From 2-01-FULL-50-23 sp964509695 (GTDB lineage Bacteria; Patescibacteriota; Microgenomatia; UBA1400; MFAQ01): a stretch of DNA of 17,186 nucleotides. Made by a program: the position numbers and the translations under genes. Under the pieces are notes generated by a model. That model ran no database searches, was not told the origin of the DNA, and saw nothing but the letters and a program-made list of their open reading frames with translations. Shown here in pieces: positions 7,501-14,190 of the stretch (position 1 is its first letter; each line of letters opens with the position of its first letter). The stretch is taken from positions 1 through 17,186 of the forward strand of contig CAZDXN010000019.1 of assembly GCA_964509695.1 (NCBI GenBank), read 5' to 3'.

Positions 7501-8034
7501 ATCATAGGGGTGGCGTTGAAGCTCGATAAAAGTTTTGTCGGATCCGAAAATTTGTTCTAGCTCTCTCAATTCTTTTTTGGCGGCGGCATAGCCCTCGGAG
7601 TGCAGAAGCCTCTGGATCCTCCCTGCGGGACAGGCGGTGGTGACGGCAATGCCCTGATGGTATTTGGCAAGAATTTCTTTGTCGATACGGGGTTTGTAAT
7701 AAAATCCCTCGGTCTGGCCAATGGTGACGATCTTCATCAGGTTCTCATAACCCTCGTTGGTGGTTGCTAGGAGGAGGAGGTGGGAGGCATCGGAGCGTTT
7801 CTTATCAAAGCGACACTCAGCGGCCAAGTAGGTTTCACAGCCGATGATGGGTTTGATCTCTTTATTTAGGGCTTCTTTGTAAAACTCGATGGCGCCGTAC
7901 ATACCGCCGTGATCGGTGAGACCAAGTGTAGTTTGACCGTATTCTTTGGCTCGAGCAATCAATTTCTTGATCTTGGAAAGACCGTCAAGAAGTGAGTTTT
8001 CGGAATGGACGTGAAGGTGGGTGAAGTTTCTCAT
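4522..8034 (-). CDS. dnaE: DNA polymerase III alpha subunit (replicative polymerase)
   Basis: A 1170-residue DnaE-type C-family polymerase, the catalytic subunit of the replisome. Residues 1 to about 280 are the PHP domain, starting THLHVHSENSLLDG. The palm carries the catalytic aspartates D418 and D420 in PDIDLDIS and a third, D574, in LIKLDILG. The finger region YRPGPM (653-658) is followed by ITYQDDV and the AYGFNKAHAASYG segment (761-773). A helix-hairpin-helix region lies near 865-915 and an OB-fold near 1015-1085. All nine metal-ligand positions expected of an active PHP exonuclease appear present (H8, H10, D17, H42, E67, H85, C135, D224, H226), so it may proofread for itself. The ATG overlaps the gatB stop as ATGA, implying translational coupling; no Shine-Dalgarno is visible. 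Confidence 0.97.
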   Translation of the reverse strand: MRNFTHLHVHSENSLLDGLSKIKKLIARAKEYGQTTLGLTDHGGMYGAIEFYKEALNKEIKPIIGCETYLAAECRFDKKRSDASHLLLLATTNEGYENLMKIVTIGQTEGFYYKPRIDKEILAKYHQGIAVTTACPAGRIQRLLHSEGYAAAKKELRELEQIFGSDKTFIELQRHPYDQFAAVKGLPDSVKNELLTHHQECKTGEDGLIKLSRDLGLPIIASNDVHYVDSADAPAQDALVCIQTGKQISDVNRLRYIDSPDFYLKSTEEMVEIFSDLPEAIENTNLIADMTDIKITLGQWYFPPFELPKGKTAGEALKQMAFEGAHKFFGKNPDEVITKRLDYELEVIEKKGYSPYFLLFNKIVTHTNEVGIYTNTRGSAAGSLVSYCCGITTVDPIRFNLPFERFLNPFRPSPPDIDLDISDDRRDDLITWLKQTYGEDRVAQICTFGTMKARAAARDVGRVLGMAYSSVDRISKMIPEGSQGFPMTLKKALEITPELKKTKDEDPEIKTLLDLAQKIEGNKRHISVHAAAVVIAPAALTRYTPLQQEPGGGNKIITQYEMHACEDVGLIKLDILGIRNLSILANAITLIKNSLGVDIKIKEVPLDDAKTFEMLAAGSTFGVFQLASAGMTKYLVDLKPERIDDLMAMVALYRPGPMASIPDYIARKHDPKLVKYFDPRMEKFLDKSYGIITYQDDVLYMAIDLAGYNWEEADKFRKAIGKKIPEEMEKQHSKFVDGCVTNGMTHDKAEDLFKQIETFAAYGFNKAHAASYGIVAYWTAYVKANYPVEYMTSLLTAEAGNTDKLTEAIAETGALGIRILPPDINESKTGFTIIPLTKDQWLKVGRAREEGKAIRFGLSAIKNVGDSAITAILSARTSGPFASLTDFIHRADLSKVNKRVLESLIGSGAFDRFGRRSQLYAAYNEVRNQATAGSREKSSGQGGLFDGMTKEESGHTLTDNLPDIPEVPMAELLKTEKTLLGFYLTDHPVKNAIKIVAHRVTHKVSQLDPNYHVGQNVTIAGILASVRAINTKKNNSRMCFASLEDDTAAIDLVVFPNLYADTTDLWIIDKALLITGRVDKRDDKLSVIVEKVEAIDMNAKPPEGTSYEVDVPRGTPKETLVAINNLLKQNPGADTVTIVIPNGGEPKRIILPYTVKYNQALAIKISRLLS

Positions 8035-9329
8035 CTTAGCTTTTCAAGTAACAAACCGGAAACAGTTTGGGCATCGGCCTGACCTTGGGAAAGTTTCATG
8101 ACGGCCCCAACGAGGAAACCGAGAACGGCAGTCTTGCCTTTTTTATATTCTTCGACGATTTTTGGGTTTTGAGAGAGAACTTCGTCAACGAGGATGGTGA
8201 GTTTCCCGGCGTCAGTCTCACCAACAGCGGTTAATTTTTCGAATTGAGCCTTGATATTACCGGTAATATCTATCTTTTTGTTGATGATGAGGTTGGACAA
8301 CCTCCGAGGTTGAACATCGGGGTTGTTTTTGAGGATGGCGAGGGCGGTTTTGTCGCGACTCAATATCAAGGCGTCAGCGGGCTTGACTCCAATAGCGATT
8401 AAATCACTAATGATGGTGTCGGGAAGTTGGGGAAGTTGGCCTCTGAGCTTTTCGACGACGCTGGGGCTGATTCGAAGAGGGGGGATGTCCGGCTCGGGGA
8501 AGTAGCGGTAGTCATTGGCTGCTTCTTTTTGTCTTTGTAAAAAAGTTGTTTTCTTGACGCTATCGTAGCCCCTGGTTTGTTTGTTTGATTTGGATTTTTC
8601 AAGACCATCTGTCTCGAAGGCGTTAGTTTGACGAGAAACTTCGTAGTCGATAGCTAGGGCAGCAAAGTTGAATGAGTTAATATTTTTTAATTCGACGAGA
8701 GGAGTAAAATGACCGTTAATATCAAGATTGACGGTGGGCTCCAGTCGCATCTGGCCTTTCTCAAGGTCGGCAGTAGTAACTCCAATTTCTTTGACGATGG
8801 CGTGAATTTTCTTCAGATATTCTTTGGCTTCTTCGGATGAAGCAATATCCGGTTGACTAACGATTTCGACTAAAGGGACACCGGAACGATTGAAGTCGAT
8901 CAGAGAAACTCTTTCGTCATTTAAAGTAGTATGTTGTAGCTTTCCAGTATCTTCTTCGAGGTGAACCCGTTCGATTCTGATTTTTTTGCCGGAATCCAAG
9001 GTGACGAAACCATCATGGCAGAATGGCTCGGTGTACTGGCTAATCTGATAGCCTTTGGGGAGGTCGGGATAGAAATAATTTTTTCGATCAAAGTGACTGA
9101 CTTCGTTAATCTGACAATTCAAAGCTAGACCGATTTTGATCGTGTCCTCGATGGCTTTTTGATTCGGGACCGGCAGAGCTCCGGGCAGGCCCAAACAGAC
9201 GGGGCAGGTTTGAGTATTGGGGACTTTGCCAAAGTGGTCGGCCGGGCAACCGCAGAACATCTTTGATTTCGTCGTCAGCTCGACGTGGACCTCAAGACCA
9301 ATAATGATTTGAGATTTGAGATTTGACAT
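8031..9329 (-). CDS. gatB: Aspartyl/glutamyl-tRNA amidotransferase subunit B
   Basis: A 432-residue protein. GatB binds mischarged Asp-tRNA(Asn) or Glu-tRNA(Gln) and activates the side chain with ATP for amidation by GatA-derived ammonia. The N-terminus has the signature IGLEVHVEL (10-18), the zinc cysteines C26, C28, C42 and C45 (CGC and CPVCLGLPGALP), and DFNRSGVPLVEIV (145-157). The segment DYRYFPEPDIPPL (273-285) is also diagnostic. A YqeY-like tail occupies roughly 370-432. It is shorter than the usual 475 or so residues. The frame is open up to 9482, but that extension runs through gatA, so the ATG at 9329, 1 nt after the gatA stop, is chosen. Residues 2-8 (SNLKSQI) are encoded by three tandem copies of a heptanucleotide. 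The stop overlaps the dnaE start by 4 nt. Confidence 0.96.
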   Translation of the reverse strand: MSNLKSQIIIGLEVHVELTTKSKMFCGCPADHFGKVPNTQTCPVCLGLPGALPVPNQKAIEDTIKIGLALNCQINEVSHFDRKNYFYPDLPKGYQISQYTEPFCHDGFVTLDSGKKIRIERVHLEEDTGKLQHTTLNDERVSLIDFNRSGVPLVEIVSQPDIASSEEAKEYLKKIHAIVKEIGVTTADLEKGQMRLEPTVNLDINGHFTPLVELKNINSFNFAALAIDYEVSRQTNAFETDGLEKSKSNKQTRGYDSVKKTTFLQRQKEAANDYRYFPEPDIPPLRISPSVVEKLRGQLPQLPDTIISDLIAIGVKPADALILSRDKTALAILKNNPDVQPRRLSNLIINKKIDITGNIKAQFEKLTAVGETDAGKLTILVDEVLSQNPKIVEEYKKGKTAVLGFLVGAVMKLSQGQADAQTVSGLLLEKLR

Positions 9330-9340
9330 TTTAGATTTGA
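9306..9340. repeat. Heptanucleotide repeat GATTTGA, three tandem copies plus one
   Basis: Perfect copies of GATTTGA occupy 9306-9312, 9313-9319 and 9320-9326. A fourth lies at 9334-9340 across the short gatA-gatB junction. The tandem copies encode residues 2-8 of GatB and the fourth encodes the end of GatA. Because the unit is 7 nt, gain or loss of one copy would shift the gatB frame just after its start codon. Confidence 0.8.
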
Positions 9341-10755
9341 TATTTGGACGGGAATTTAACAAAGTCGGTGGTCTGTTGGTAGAGATTGGCGATATCGAGA
9401 ATCTTAACCTCCTCGAACTGATTGCCGGTAATTTGGAGCCCAATGGGTAGACCATCAACAAAACCACAGGGAACGCCGGCACTGGTCAAGCCGGCAATAG
9501 AAGAGGGATTGACAAGGACGTCCGCCATTTCTCCGAACATGGATTCGTTTTGGGTTGCGCCAAGCTTTTGGGCCGGTCCCGGAGAAACGGCGCCAATGTA
9601 GGCATCAAATTGTTTGAAGGTGTTTTCAAACTCCTCGACAATTTTGGTTCTGACGGCCAAGGCTTTTTTGTAGTAGGCATCGTAGTAGCCGGCGGATAAG
9701 GTGTAGGTTCCCAGCATGATGCGGCGCTTGGCCTCGTCGCCAAAAGACTCCCGGCCGTGACCAAATCTAATGCCGTCGTAGCGAGCCAGATTGCTACTAA
9801 CTTCACTTCGCTGAACAACAGTATAAACACCAATGGAGTATTTTGGATCCATGAGGGAAATTTCTTCAACTATCGCTCCGAGACTTTCCAGATGTCTGGC
9901 GGCGTTGTGAATCAAAGTTTTGACCTCGGTTCTCATGGAAGACAGAAGGTAGTCTTTGACCAGAGCGATCTTTATGTCTTTGAGATCTTTTCTTTTGAGA
10001 AGCTGGTGATATGGTTCGACCGTCCTCGGCGAGGTGGTGGCGTCGTATTTGTCGATACCGGCAATAACCGAGGTGATCAGGGCGGCGTCCTCGACAGATC
10101 GAGCGATCGGACCGGGAGAATCGGTGCTACTAGCCATGGCGATAACCCCGTAACGGCTAACGCGGCCGTAACTGGGCTTGAAGCCAGTCACTCCGCACCA
10201 AGCGGCAGGCTGACGAATGGAACCGGCGGTTTCAGAACCAATGGCGATGGGGGCCAACTGGGCGGCAATGGCAGCGGCAGAACCCCCGGATGAGCCACCG
10301 GGAAGACGACCCAAATCCCAAGGATTGAGCGTCGGGCCATATTGGCTGGATTCGGTCGAACTACCGTGAGCCCAAGCATCCATATTGGTCTTCCCCAAAA
10401 TGATAGCCCCGGCGTCTAGGAGGCGCCGGGTAACGGTCGACTCGTACTGGGGATAGTAATCTTCCAGAACCAGCGAACTGGCTGTCGTCGGTAAACCACA
10501 AGTCAAAAAGTTATCTTTTACGGCGACCGGAATACCGATGAGGGGTTTTGTGAGACCAGTTTTTTTGATTTCTTCATCGGCTAGTTTGGCTTGGCCAAGA
10601 GCGTTTTCATTGATTGATAAATAGACGTTGAGTAAGGGGTTGAAACGATTGATACGATCGAGATAGTGACTGACGATATCGACAACTGAAAAATGTTTGT
10701 CTTCCAGACCGCGGAGCAATTCAATCACCGATAGTTCGTGGATTTGTTTATTCAC
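9331..10755 (-). CDS. gatA: Aspartyl/glutamyl-tRNA amidotransferase subunit A
   Basis: A 474-residue amidase-signature enzyme that hydrolyses glutamine and channels ammonia to GatB. The Ser-cisSer-Lys triad is intact: K80 in IPVAVKDN, S155 in LPGGSSGGSAAA and S179 in GSETAGSIRQPA. The usual form of the last motif is GSDTGGSIRQPA, so residues 175 and 177 are substituted next to the nucleophile. The start is GTG at 10755, overlapping the end of gatC by 8 nt (GTGAATAA), which implies coupled translation. The product begins MNKQIHELSVIELLRG, as expected of the N-terminal helix of the family. The length is normal at about 480 residues. With gatB and gatC it makes the complete heterotrimer, implying an indirect route to Asn-tRNA or Gln-tRNA. 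Confidence 0.97.
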   Translation of the reverse strand: MNKQIHELSVIELLRGLEDKHFSVVDIVSHYLDRINRFNPLLNVYLSINENALGQAKLADEEIKKTGLTKPLIGIPVAVKDNFLTCGLPTTASSLVLEDYYPQYESTVTRRLLDAGAIILGKTNMDAWAHGSSTESSQYGPTLNPWDLGRLPGGSSGGSAAAIAAQLAPIAIGSETAGSIRQPAAWCGVTGFKPSYGRVSRYGVIAMASSTDSPGPIARSVEDAALITSVIAGIDKYDATTSPRTVEPYHQLLKRKDLKDIKIALVKDYLLSSMRTEVKTLIHNAARHLESLGAIVEEISLMDPKYSIGVYTVVQRSEVSSNLARYDGIRFGHGRESFGDEAKRRIMLGTYTLSAGYYDAYYKKALAVRTKIVEEFENTFKQFDAYIGAVSPGPAQKLGATQNESMFGEMADVLVNPSSIAGLTSAGVPCGFVDGLPIGLQITGNQFEEVKILDIANLYQQTTDFVKFPSKYQI

Positions 10756-11062
10756 TGTCTTTTTCTAAAATTTGTTTGACAACAAAGAAACCCTGATGGA
10801 CATTTTTGGCCCCGGAAAGAGCTTCGGCCTGGGTGAGAATCCGGTCTGAGTCAATTTCATCGGGACGGGTGACGTTCTCAAGATGGTTCACCTGAGATGT
10901 GGGGGCGATTCCGTTGGTATCGATTTCGTTGAGTTCTCCAATAACATCGATGGTCATCGAAAACTGATCGGCAAAAAGATTCTTTTCATCTTCGCTGACA
11001 GGAAGGTTGGCCAGAACGCCAATCTTGGCAACGTCATCAGTAGTAATTGTAATTTTGACCAT
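10748..11062 (-). CDS. gatC: Aspartyl/glutamyl-tRNA amidotransferase subunit C
   Basis: A 104-residue protein, slightly longer than the usual 95 or so. GatC is a small belt-like subunit that wraps around the GatA-GatB interface and stabilises the complex. The sequence shows the family pattern: an N-terminal helix (TTDDVAKIGVLANLPVSEDE), then FADQFSMTIDVIGELNEIDT, then PTSQVNHLENVTRPDE and a C-terminal FFVVKQILE strand. It is first in the gatC-gatA-gatB-dnaE unit. The start ATG at 11062 lies 9 nt after a TAGAAT box placed directly behind the ABC-F stop codon, so the leader would be at most a few bases. It overlaps gatA by 8 nt. Confidence 0.94.
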   Translation of the reverse strand: MVKITITTDDVAKIGVLANLPVSEDEKNLFADQFSMTIDVIGELNEIDTNGIAPTSQVNHLENVTRPDEIDSDRILTQAEALSGAKNVHQGFFVVKQILEKDSE

Positions 11063-11071
11063 CTAGGGTTT

Positions 11072-11077
11072 ATTCTA
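11072..11077 (-). promoter_or_regulatory. Candidate -10 TAGAAT for the gatCAB-dnaE unit
   Basis: TAGAAT on the minus strand matches TATAAT 5/6 and sits 9 nt before the gatC ATG. There is no TGn extension and no convincing -35 in the ABC-F 3' end. It is the only promoter-like element seen upstream of the four-gene unit, but readthrough from the ABC-F gene is also possible. Confidence 0.35.
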
Positions 11078-11079
11078 GC

Positions 11080-12408
11080 CTATGTTTCGACCAAGTGATG
11101 ATCGGAAATAGTATAGACTTTGGTGCAGGTATTTTTTACCAATTCCCGGTCGTGGCTGACTAGAAGAATGGTGCCTGGAAATTCTTTCAAAAAAGTTTCC
11201 AGGGCCATGATGGATTTTAGATCCAGATGATTCGTCGGCTCGTCTAGAATCAGAAGGTCGGGATTGGTGTGAAGAAAAAGGGCGAGTTGAAGACGGGATT
11301 TCTGACCACCGGAAAGGGTCCAGACCTTGCTTCTCATGTTCTGCTTGGTGAAGAAGAATTTCCTCAAAATAGCCTCAATTTCGTAGTCGAAGAGGGGGTA
11401 GGTCTTGGCAAAAATAGATTGAGGTGATTCCTCTAGGGGTAGCGTGGCTGAATGTTCCTGAGAATAGTAGCCGACCTTGATATTGGGACCGATTTTGACT
11501 TCTCCGGAATCGGGGGTTAATTTCCCAAGGAGTAAACTGATGAGAGTTGACTTGCCGGTACCGTTTGGAGATAGGAGGGCGACTTTGTCGGAGACCGCGA
11601 GGTGAAGGTTGGTGTGGTCAAACAATTTTTCACCATCATAACCAAAGACCAAATCCTTGATCAGGATAGCGGTTTTGTTTTTGATAATTTTGTTCTCTAG
11701 TTTGGACTCGATGATAATTTTTCTCTTCTTTAAATTTGGATCGATGACCATATCGGCCTGAAGTCGGTCGAGACGTTTTTGGGTGTTGCGGTAGGCGCCA
11801 ATCAAACCTTTGTCACGAAAGATTAGAGCCATGTCCCGGAGTCGTTTCTCTTCTTTCGCTTGGGTCCGGTGAAGATCGGCGGCGGCCGCCTCCTCTGACG
11901 CATAGATCTGGGTAAATTTCTGGTAACCAAAGGGATAGGTTTTGATCTTGTGGTTTTCGAGTAACCAAACTTTCGTCGAGACATTGGTGAGAAAAGTGCG
12001 GTCGTGGGAAATCATGATGACTAGGCCGTCGAAAACCGAGAGGGCATCCTCGAGCCAGATTTTGTTTTCTAGGTCGAGATGATTGTCCGGTTCGTCGAGA
12101 ATGACCACGTCGTAGGTGTTGGAATAAAGAAATTCGGCCAATTTGGCAATCTTCTTTTGGCCTCCGGAAAGTGATTCGTAATCGGTAATTTCCTGAGTCA
12201 GGTAACCTATCGTGGGGGTCGTGTCCCAAATGATTTCTCCGGAATCCTGTTCTTCCAGCCCGGCGAGAATTTTCAATAACGTGGATTTGCCGGAGCCGTT
12301 GTCGCCAATCAGAGCAATAATGCCCTTGCCGGTGTGGGAAAGATCAATCCCCTCGAGAAGAGGTTCGTTGTAGTGTTTGACTAGTGCTTTGATCTTTAGG
12401 TTGTACAT
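11080..12408 (-). CDS. ABC-F family ATPase, compact form
   Basis: A 442-residue protein with two ATPase domains and no membrane segments, as in ABC-F factors that act on the ribosomal E site. Domain 1 has Walker A GDNGSGKST (35-43), signature LSGGQ (80-84), Walker B DEPDNHLD (105-112) and switch His135. Domain 2 has SPNGTGKST (280-288), LSGGQ (365-369), DEPTNHLD (389-396) and SHDRE (418-422). Residues about 165-235 form the charged, helical interdomain linker. Typical members have 530-640 residues. Here only about 37 residues separate the domain 1 Walker A from its signature, so the arm and most of that helical subdomain are missing. This spacing recalls antibiotic-resistance ABC-F proteins such as MsrA and Vga, but no resistance role is claimed. 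The gene overlaps the preceding unknown gene by 13 bp, and a 7-bp hairpin lies just before its start. Confidence 0.9.
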   Translation of the reverse strand: MYNLKIKALVKHYNEPLLEGIDLSHTGKGIIALIGDNGSGKSTLLKILAGLEEQDSGEIIWDTTPTIGYLTQEITDYESLSGGQKKIAKLAEFLYSNTYDVVILDEPDNHLDLENKIWLEDALSVFDGLVIMISHDRTFLTNVSTKVWLLENHKIKTYPFGYQKFTQIYASEEAAAADLHRTQAKEEKRLRDMALIFRDKGLIGAYRNTQKRLDRLQADMVIDPNLKKRKIIIESKLENKIIKNKTAILIKDLVFGYDGEKLFDHTNLHLAVSDKVALLSPNGTGKSTLISLLLGKLTPDSGEVKIGPNIKVGYYSQEHSATLPLEESPQSIFAKTYPLFDYEIEAILRKFFFTKQNMRSKVWTLSGGQKSRLQLALFLHTNPDLLILDEPTNHLDLKSIMALETFLKEFPGTILLVSHDRELVKNTCTKVYTISDHHLVET

Positions 12409-13220
12409 AGGATTTGGTCGAGTTCGCCTCGACCATCAATCGGATAGTAAATCTCCATTAGACCGTAGAGGAATTGGAAATTGTCGTTTTTTAGAAAACC
12501 GATGTTTTGAAGGGCTTTGAATTCGGTTTCAGTGGGAAGTTCATTTACAGCGGTAATTGCTTTTTCGTTGGTCCAATCGAAGGCGAGATAGTTTTTGTAA
12601 AAATTGAAGGGAAGTTTGATCAAAAATTCATTCCCATATGAAGCCATGTTGGACAATATGATTGACTCGACTCCGTCCACCTCGACCAGATCCAGAACGA
12701 TATCGACGTGACCCTCACTGACAGCTTTGGCACGATGAAGATAATAACGATATAGGTCGGTGAAGGTTTGATATGAAAATTCCGGGACGTTGACGAGGCG
12801 CTTAACTAAGTCGGTCGGGAGATAACCAATTTCGTTCTTCTCCGGATTGAGAGGATCGTAATAGACGAGCTGGTGATCGATGATCAAAAAAAATTGCTTC
12901 TCAAGCAGAGCTTTCCAAAGGGCGGGGTTTAGATATTTGGCACCATTGACGCGAATCACGCTAAGATTCGGGGCCAACCTAATTCGCGTGGCATCGATTT
13001 CGACATCCTGGAGAGTTTCTTTGGTCAGATTAACGGCGGACTTTCCCTTTGATTGCCTCTGGAAATTGATATCTTCGAGGATCGTTTCGGGGGTGAAAAG
13101 TTTTTCCCCGGCATAAAAATTGATGGCGTTGGCCAAAACACTCAAGCGGCAGGAGTTGGGAGATTTAGGTAGGACTCGATCAAGTTTGATTTGAGTCAGC
13201 CCCTTATAATCAAGATTCAC
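12396..13220 (-). CDS. Hypothetical protein, 274 aa, possible papain-like fold
   Basis: The gene is not firmly recognised. The frame is open back to 13352, but that extension overlaps the htpX 3' end. An extended -10 (TGG-CATAAT) ends 6 nt before GTG 13220, so GTG 13220 is chosen (TTG 13238 is the alternative). Near the N-terminus, SPNSCRLSVLANAINFYAG places a cysteine (C24) at the start of a helix. FFLIIDHQLVYYDPLNP follows, with H116 and D122. This is loosely reminiscent of C39-like cysteine peptidases, but the His-Asp spacing is too short to be convincing. The second half contains strands and helices with no known motif (DIVLDLVEVDGVESIIL, FEFKALQ-like helix near the end). There is no signal peptide or membrane segment. 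It overlaps the ABC-F start by 13 bp, so the two are probably translated together and may act together. Confidence 0.72.
   Translation of the reverse strand: MNLDYKGLTQIKLDRVLPKSPNSCRLSVLANAINFYAGEKLFTPETILEDINFQRQSKGKSAVNLTKETLQDVEIDATRIRLAPNLSVIRVNGAKYLNPALWKALLEKQFFLIIDHQLVYYDPLNPEKNEIGYLPTDLVKRLVNVPEFSYQTFTDLYRYYLHRAKAVSEGHVDIVLDLVEVDGVESIILSNMASYGNEFLIKLPFNFYKNYLAFDWTNEKAITAVNELPTETEFKALQNIGFLKNDNFQFLYGLMEIYYPIDGRGELDQILCTT
12416..12434 (-). promoter_or_regulatory. Hairpin immediately upstream of the ABC-F start codon
   Basis: GGTCGAG and CTCGACC form a perfect 7-bp stem with a 5-nt loop. It ends 7 nt before the ABC-F ATG, where a ribosome-binding site would lie. It sits within the last codons of the preceding gene, so it could be melted by ribosomes finishing that gene. 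This is a plausible translational-coupling element, inferred from structure alone. Confidence 0.45.
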
Positions 13221-13226
13221 ATTCTG

Positions 13227-13235
13227 ATTATGCCA
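13227..13235 (-). promoter_or_regulatory. Extended -10 promoter TGG-CATAAT after htpX
   Basis: TGGCATAAT on the minus strand begins 4 bp past the htpX stop codon. The hexamer ends 6 nt before GTG 13220, predicting a leaderless message for the unknown 274-aa protein and the ABC-F gene. The match is 5/6 to TATAAT plus the TG extension. Confidence 0.5.
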
Positions 13236-13239
13236 CAAA

Positions 13240-14172
13240 TTAGCTTCGGAGGGCGTTGACGCGCTCGGTGATTGGGGGGTGGGTATTAAAAAGATTGGCG
13301 AACCAACCAACGGAACTGTGATCTTTGATCTTCCCGATATTGGCGGAATCAAAATGGAAGGGGTTGACTAGATAAAGATGGGCGGTGGCTTTGTTGGCGG
13401 CTTCAAGAGGTTCGATATCAGCGGCAAGTTTCTCGAGCGCCCGAGCTAACCCTTCTGGGTATTTTGTAAATTGGGCCGACGAGGCATCGGCCAGAAATTC
13501 ACGACGACGGGAAATAGCCAGCCGGATGAGGTTGGCGATCAGAGGAGAGATGAGGGCCAAGACGAGACCGATGAGGAAAAAAACTATTTGAAGCTGTCCT
13601 CCTCCGTCATCGCGACTGCGACGGCGGCCACCAAAGAAGCTAAAACGGAGGAGGAAATCGGCAAGAAGGGTAATTACTCCGATCAGGATGGTGACGATGC
13701 CCATAAGGCGCGTGTCGTAGTTCTTGACATGAGAGAGTTCGTGGCCGATAACCCCCTCCAGCTCGGTGCGAGTAAGTTTTGCCAATATCCCGGTGGTGGC
13801 GACGATGACGGCATGGTTTGGATCTCTTCCGGTAGCAAAGGCGTTCATAGCGGTGTCTTCGATAACGTAGAGCTTGGGCATGGGAATACCGGCGACCTTG
13901 CTAAGGTTATCGGTAACGGTATAGAAGTTAAAGTGAATACGAGGGTTGGCGGGAGTAGCGTTGCTCAGGGAAAGGACGATTTTGTCGGAGTAATAGAAAC
14001 TGGCGAAACTCATGATTCCCGAAAGAATTAGAGCGTAACCGACAAAGCCCCAACCGTAGCCAAGGGCGTAGCCGATGAAATAGGCGGCCACAGCAATAAA
14101 GCTGATAAAACCCAAAATGACTAGATTGCTTCTGGTTTTGTTGGCATCGACCAACTCGTAGTAATTCTTCAT
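13240..14172 (-). CDS. htpX: HtpX-like membrane zinc metalloprotease
   Basis: A 310-residue M48-family protease, close to the usual length. It cleaves damaged or misfolded membrane proteins at the cytoplasmic face. The zinc motif is HELSH (144-148, within GVIGHELSHVKNYDT), with the third ligand E225 in RRREFLADA. The C-terminal NTHPPITERVNAL motif (296-308) is also diagnostic. Four hydrophobic segments at roughly 16-34, 37-60, 155-177 and 196-218 match the HtpX membrane topology. Between TM3 and TM4 there is an Arg/Gly-rich loop (GGRRRSRDDGGG). It starts 18 nt after lemA, and the lemA-htpX pair is a widely conserved operon. A weak GGTGAG lies about 12 nt before the ATG. Confidence 0.95.
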   Translation of the reverse strand: MKNYYELVDANKTRSNLVILGFISFIAVAAYFIGYALGYGWGFVGYALILSGIMSFASFYYSDKIVLSLSNATPANPRIHFNFYTVTDNLSKVAGIPMPKLYVIEDTAMNAFATGRDPNHAVIVATTGILAKLTRTELEGVIGHELSHVKNYDTRLMGIVTILIGVITLLADFLLRFSFFGGRRRSRDDGGGQLQIVFFLIGLVLALISPLIANLIRLAISRRREFLADASSAQFTKYPEGLARALEKLAADIEPLEAANKATAHLYLVNPFHFDSANIGKIKDHSSVGWFANLFNTHPPITERVNALRS

Positions 14173-14190
14173 GGTTCGACCAGCTCACCA

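Noticed and set aside
9330..9482. N-terminal extension of GatB by 51 codons
   Set aside because: The extension overlaps gatA coding sequence in another frame and lacks family similarity; canonical GatB begins just before IGLEVHVEL.
13221..13352. N-terminal extension of the 274-aa unknown protein
   Set aside because: It overlaps the conserved HtpX C-terminus and is proline-rich shadow sequence; a -10 box six nt before GTG 13220 gives a better start.
13471..14031. 186-codon plus-strand frame opposite htpX
   Set aside because: It is antisense to the HtpX catalytic region, with low-complexity composition and no start signals.
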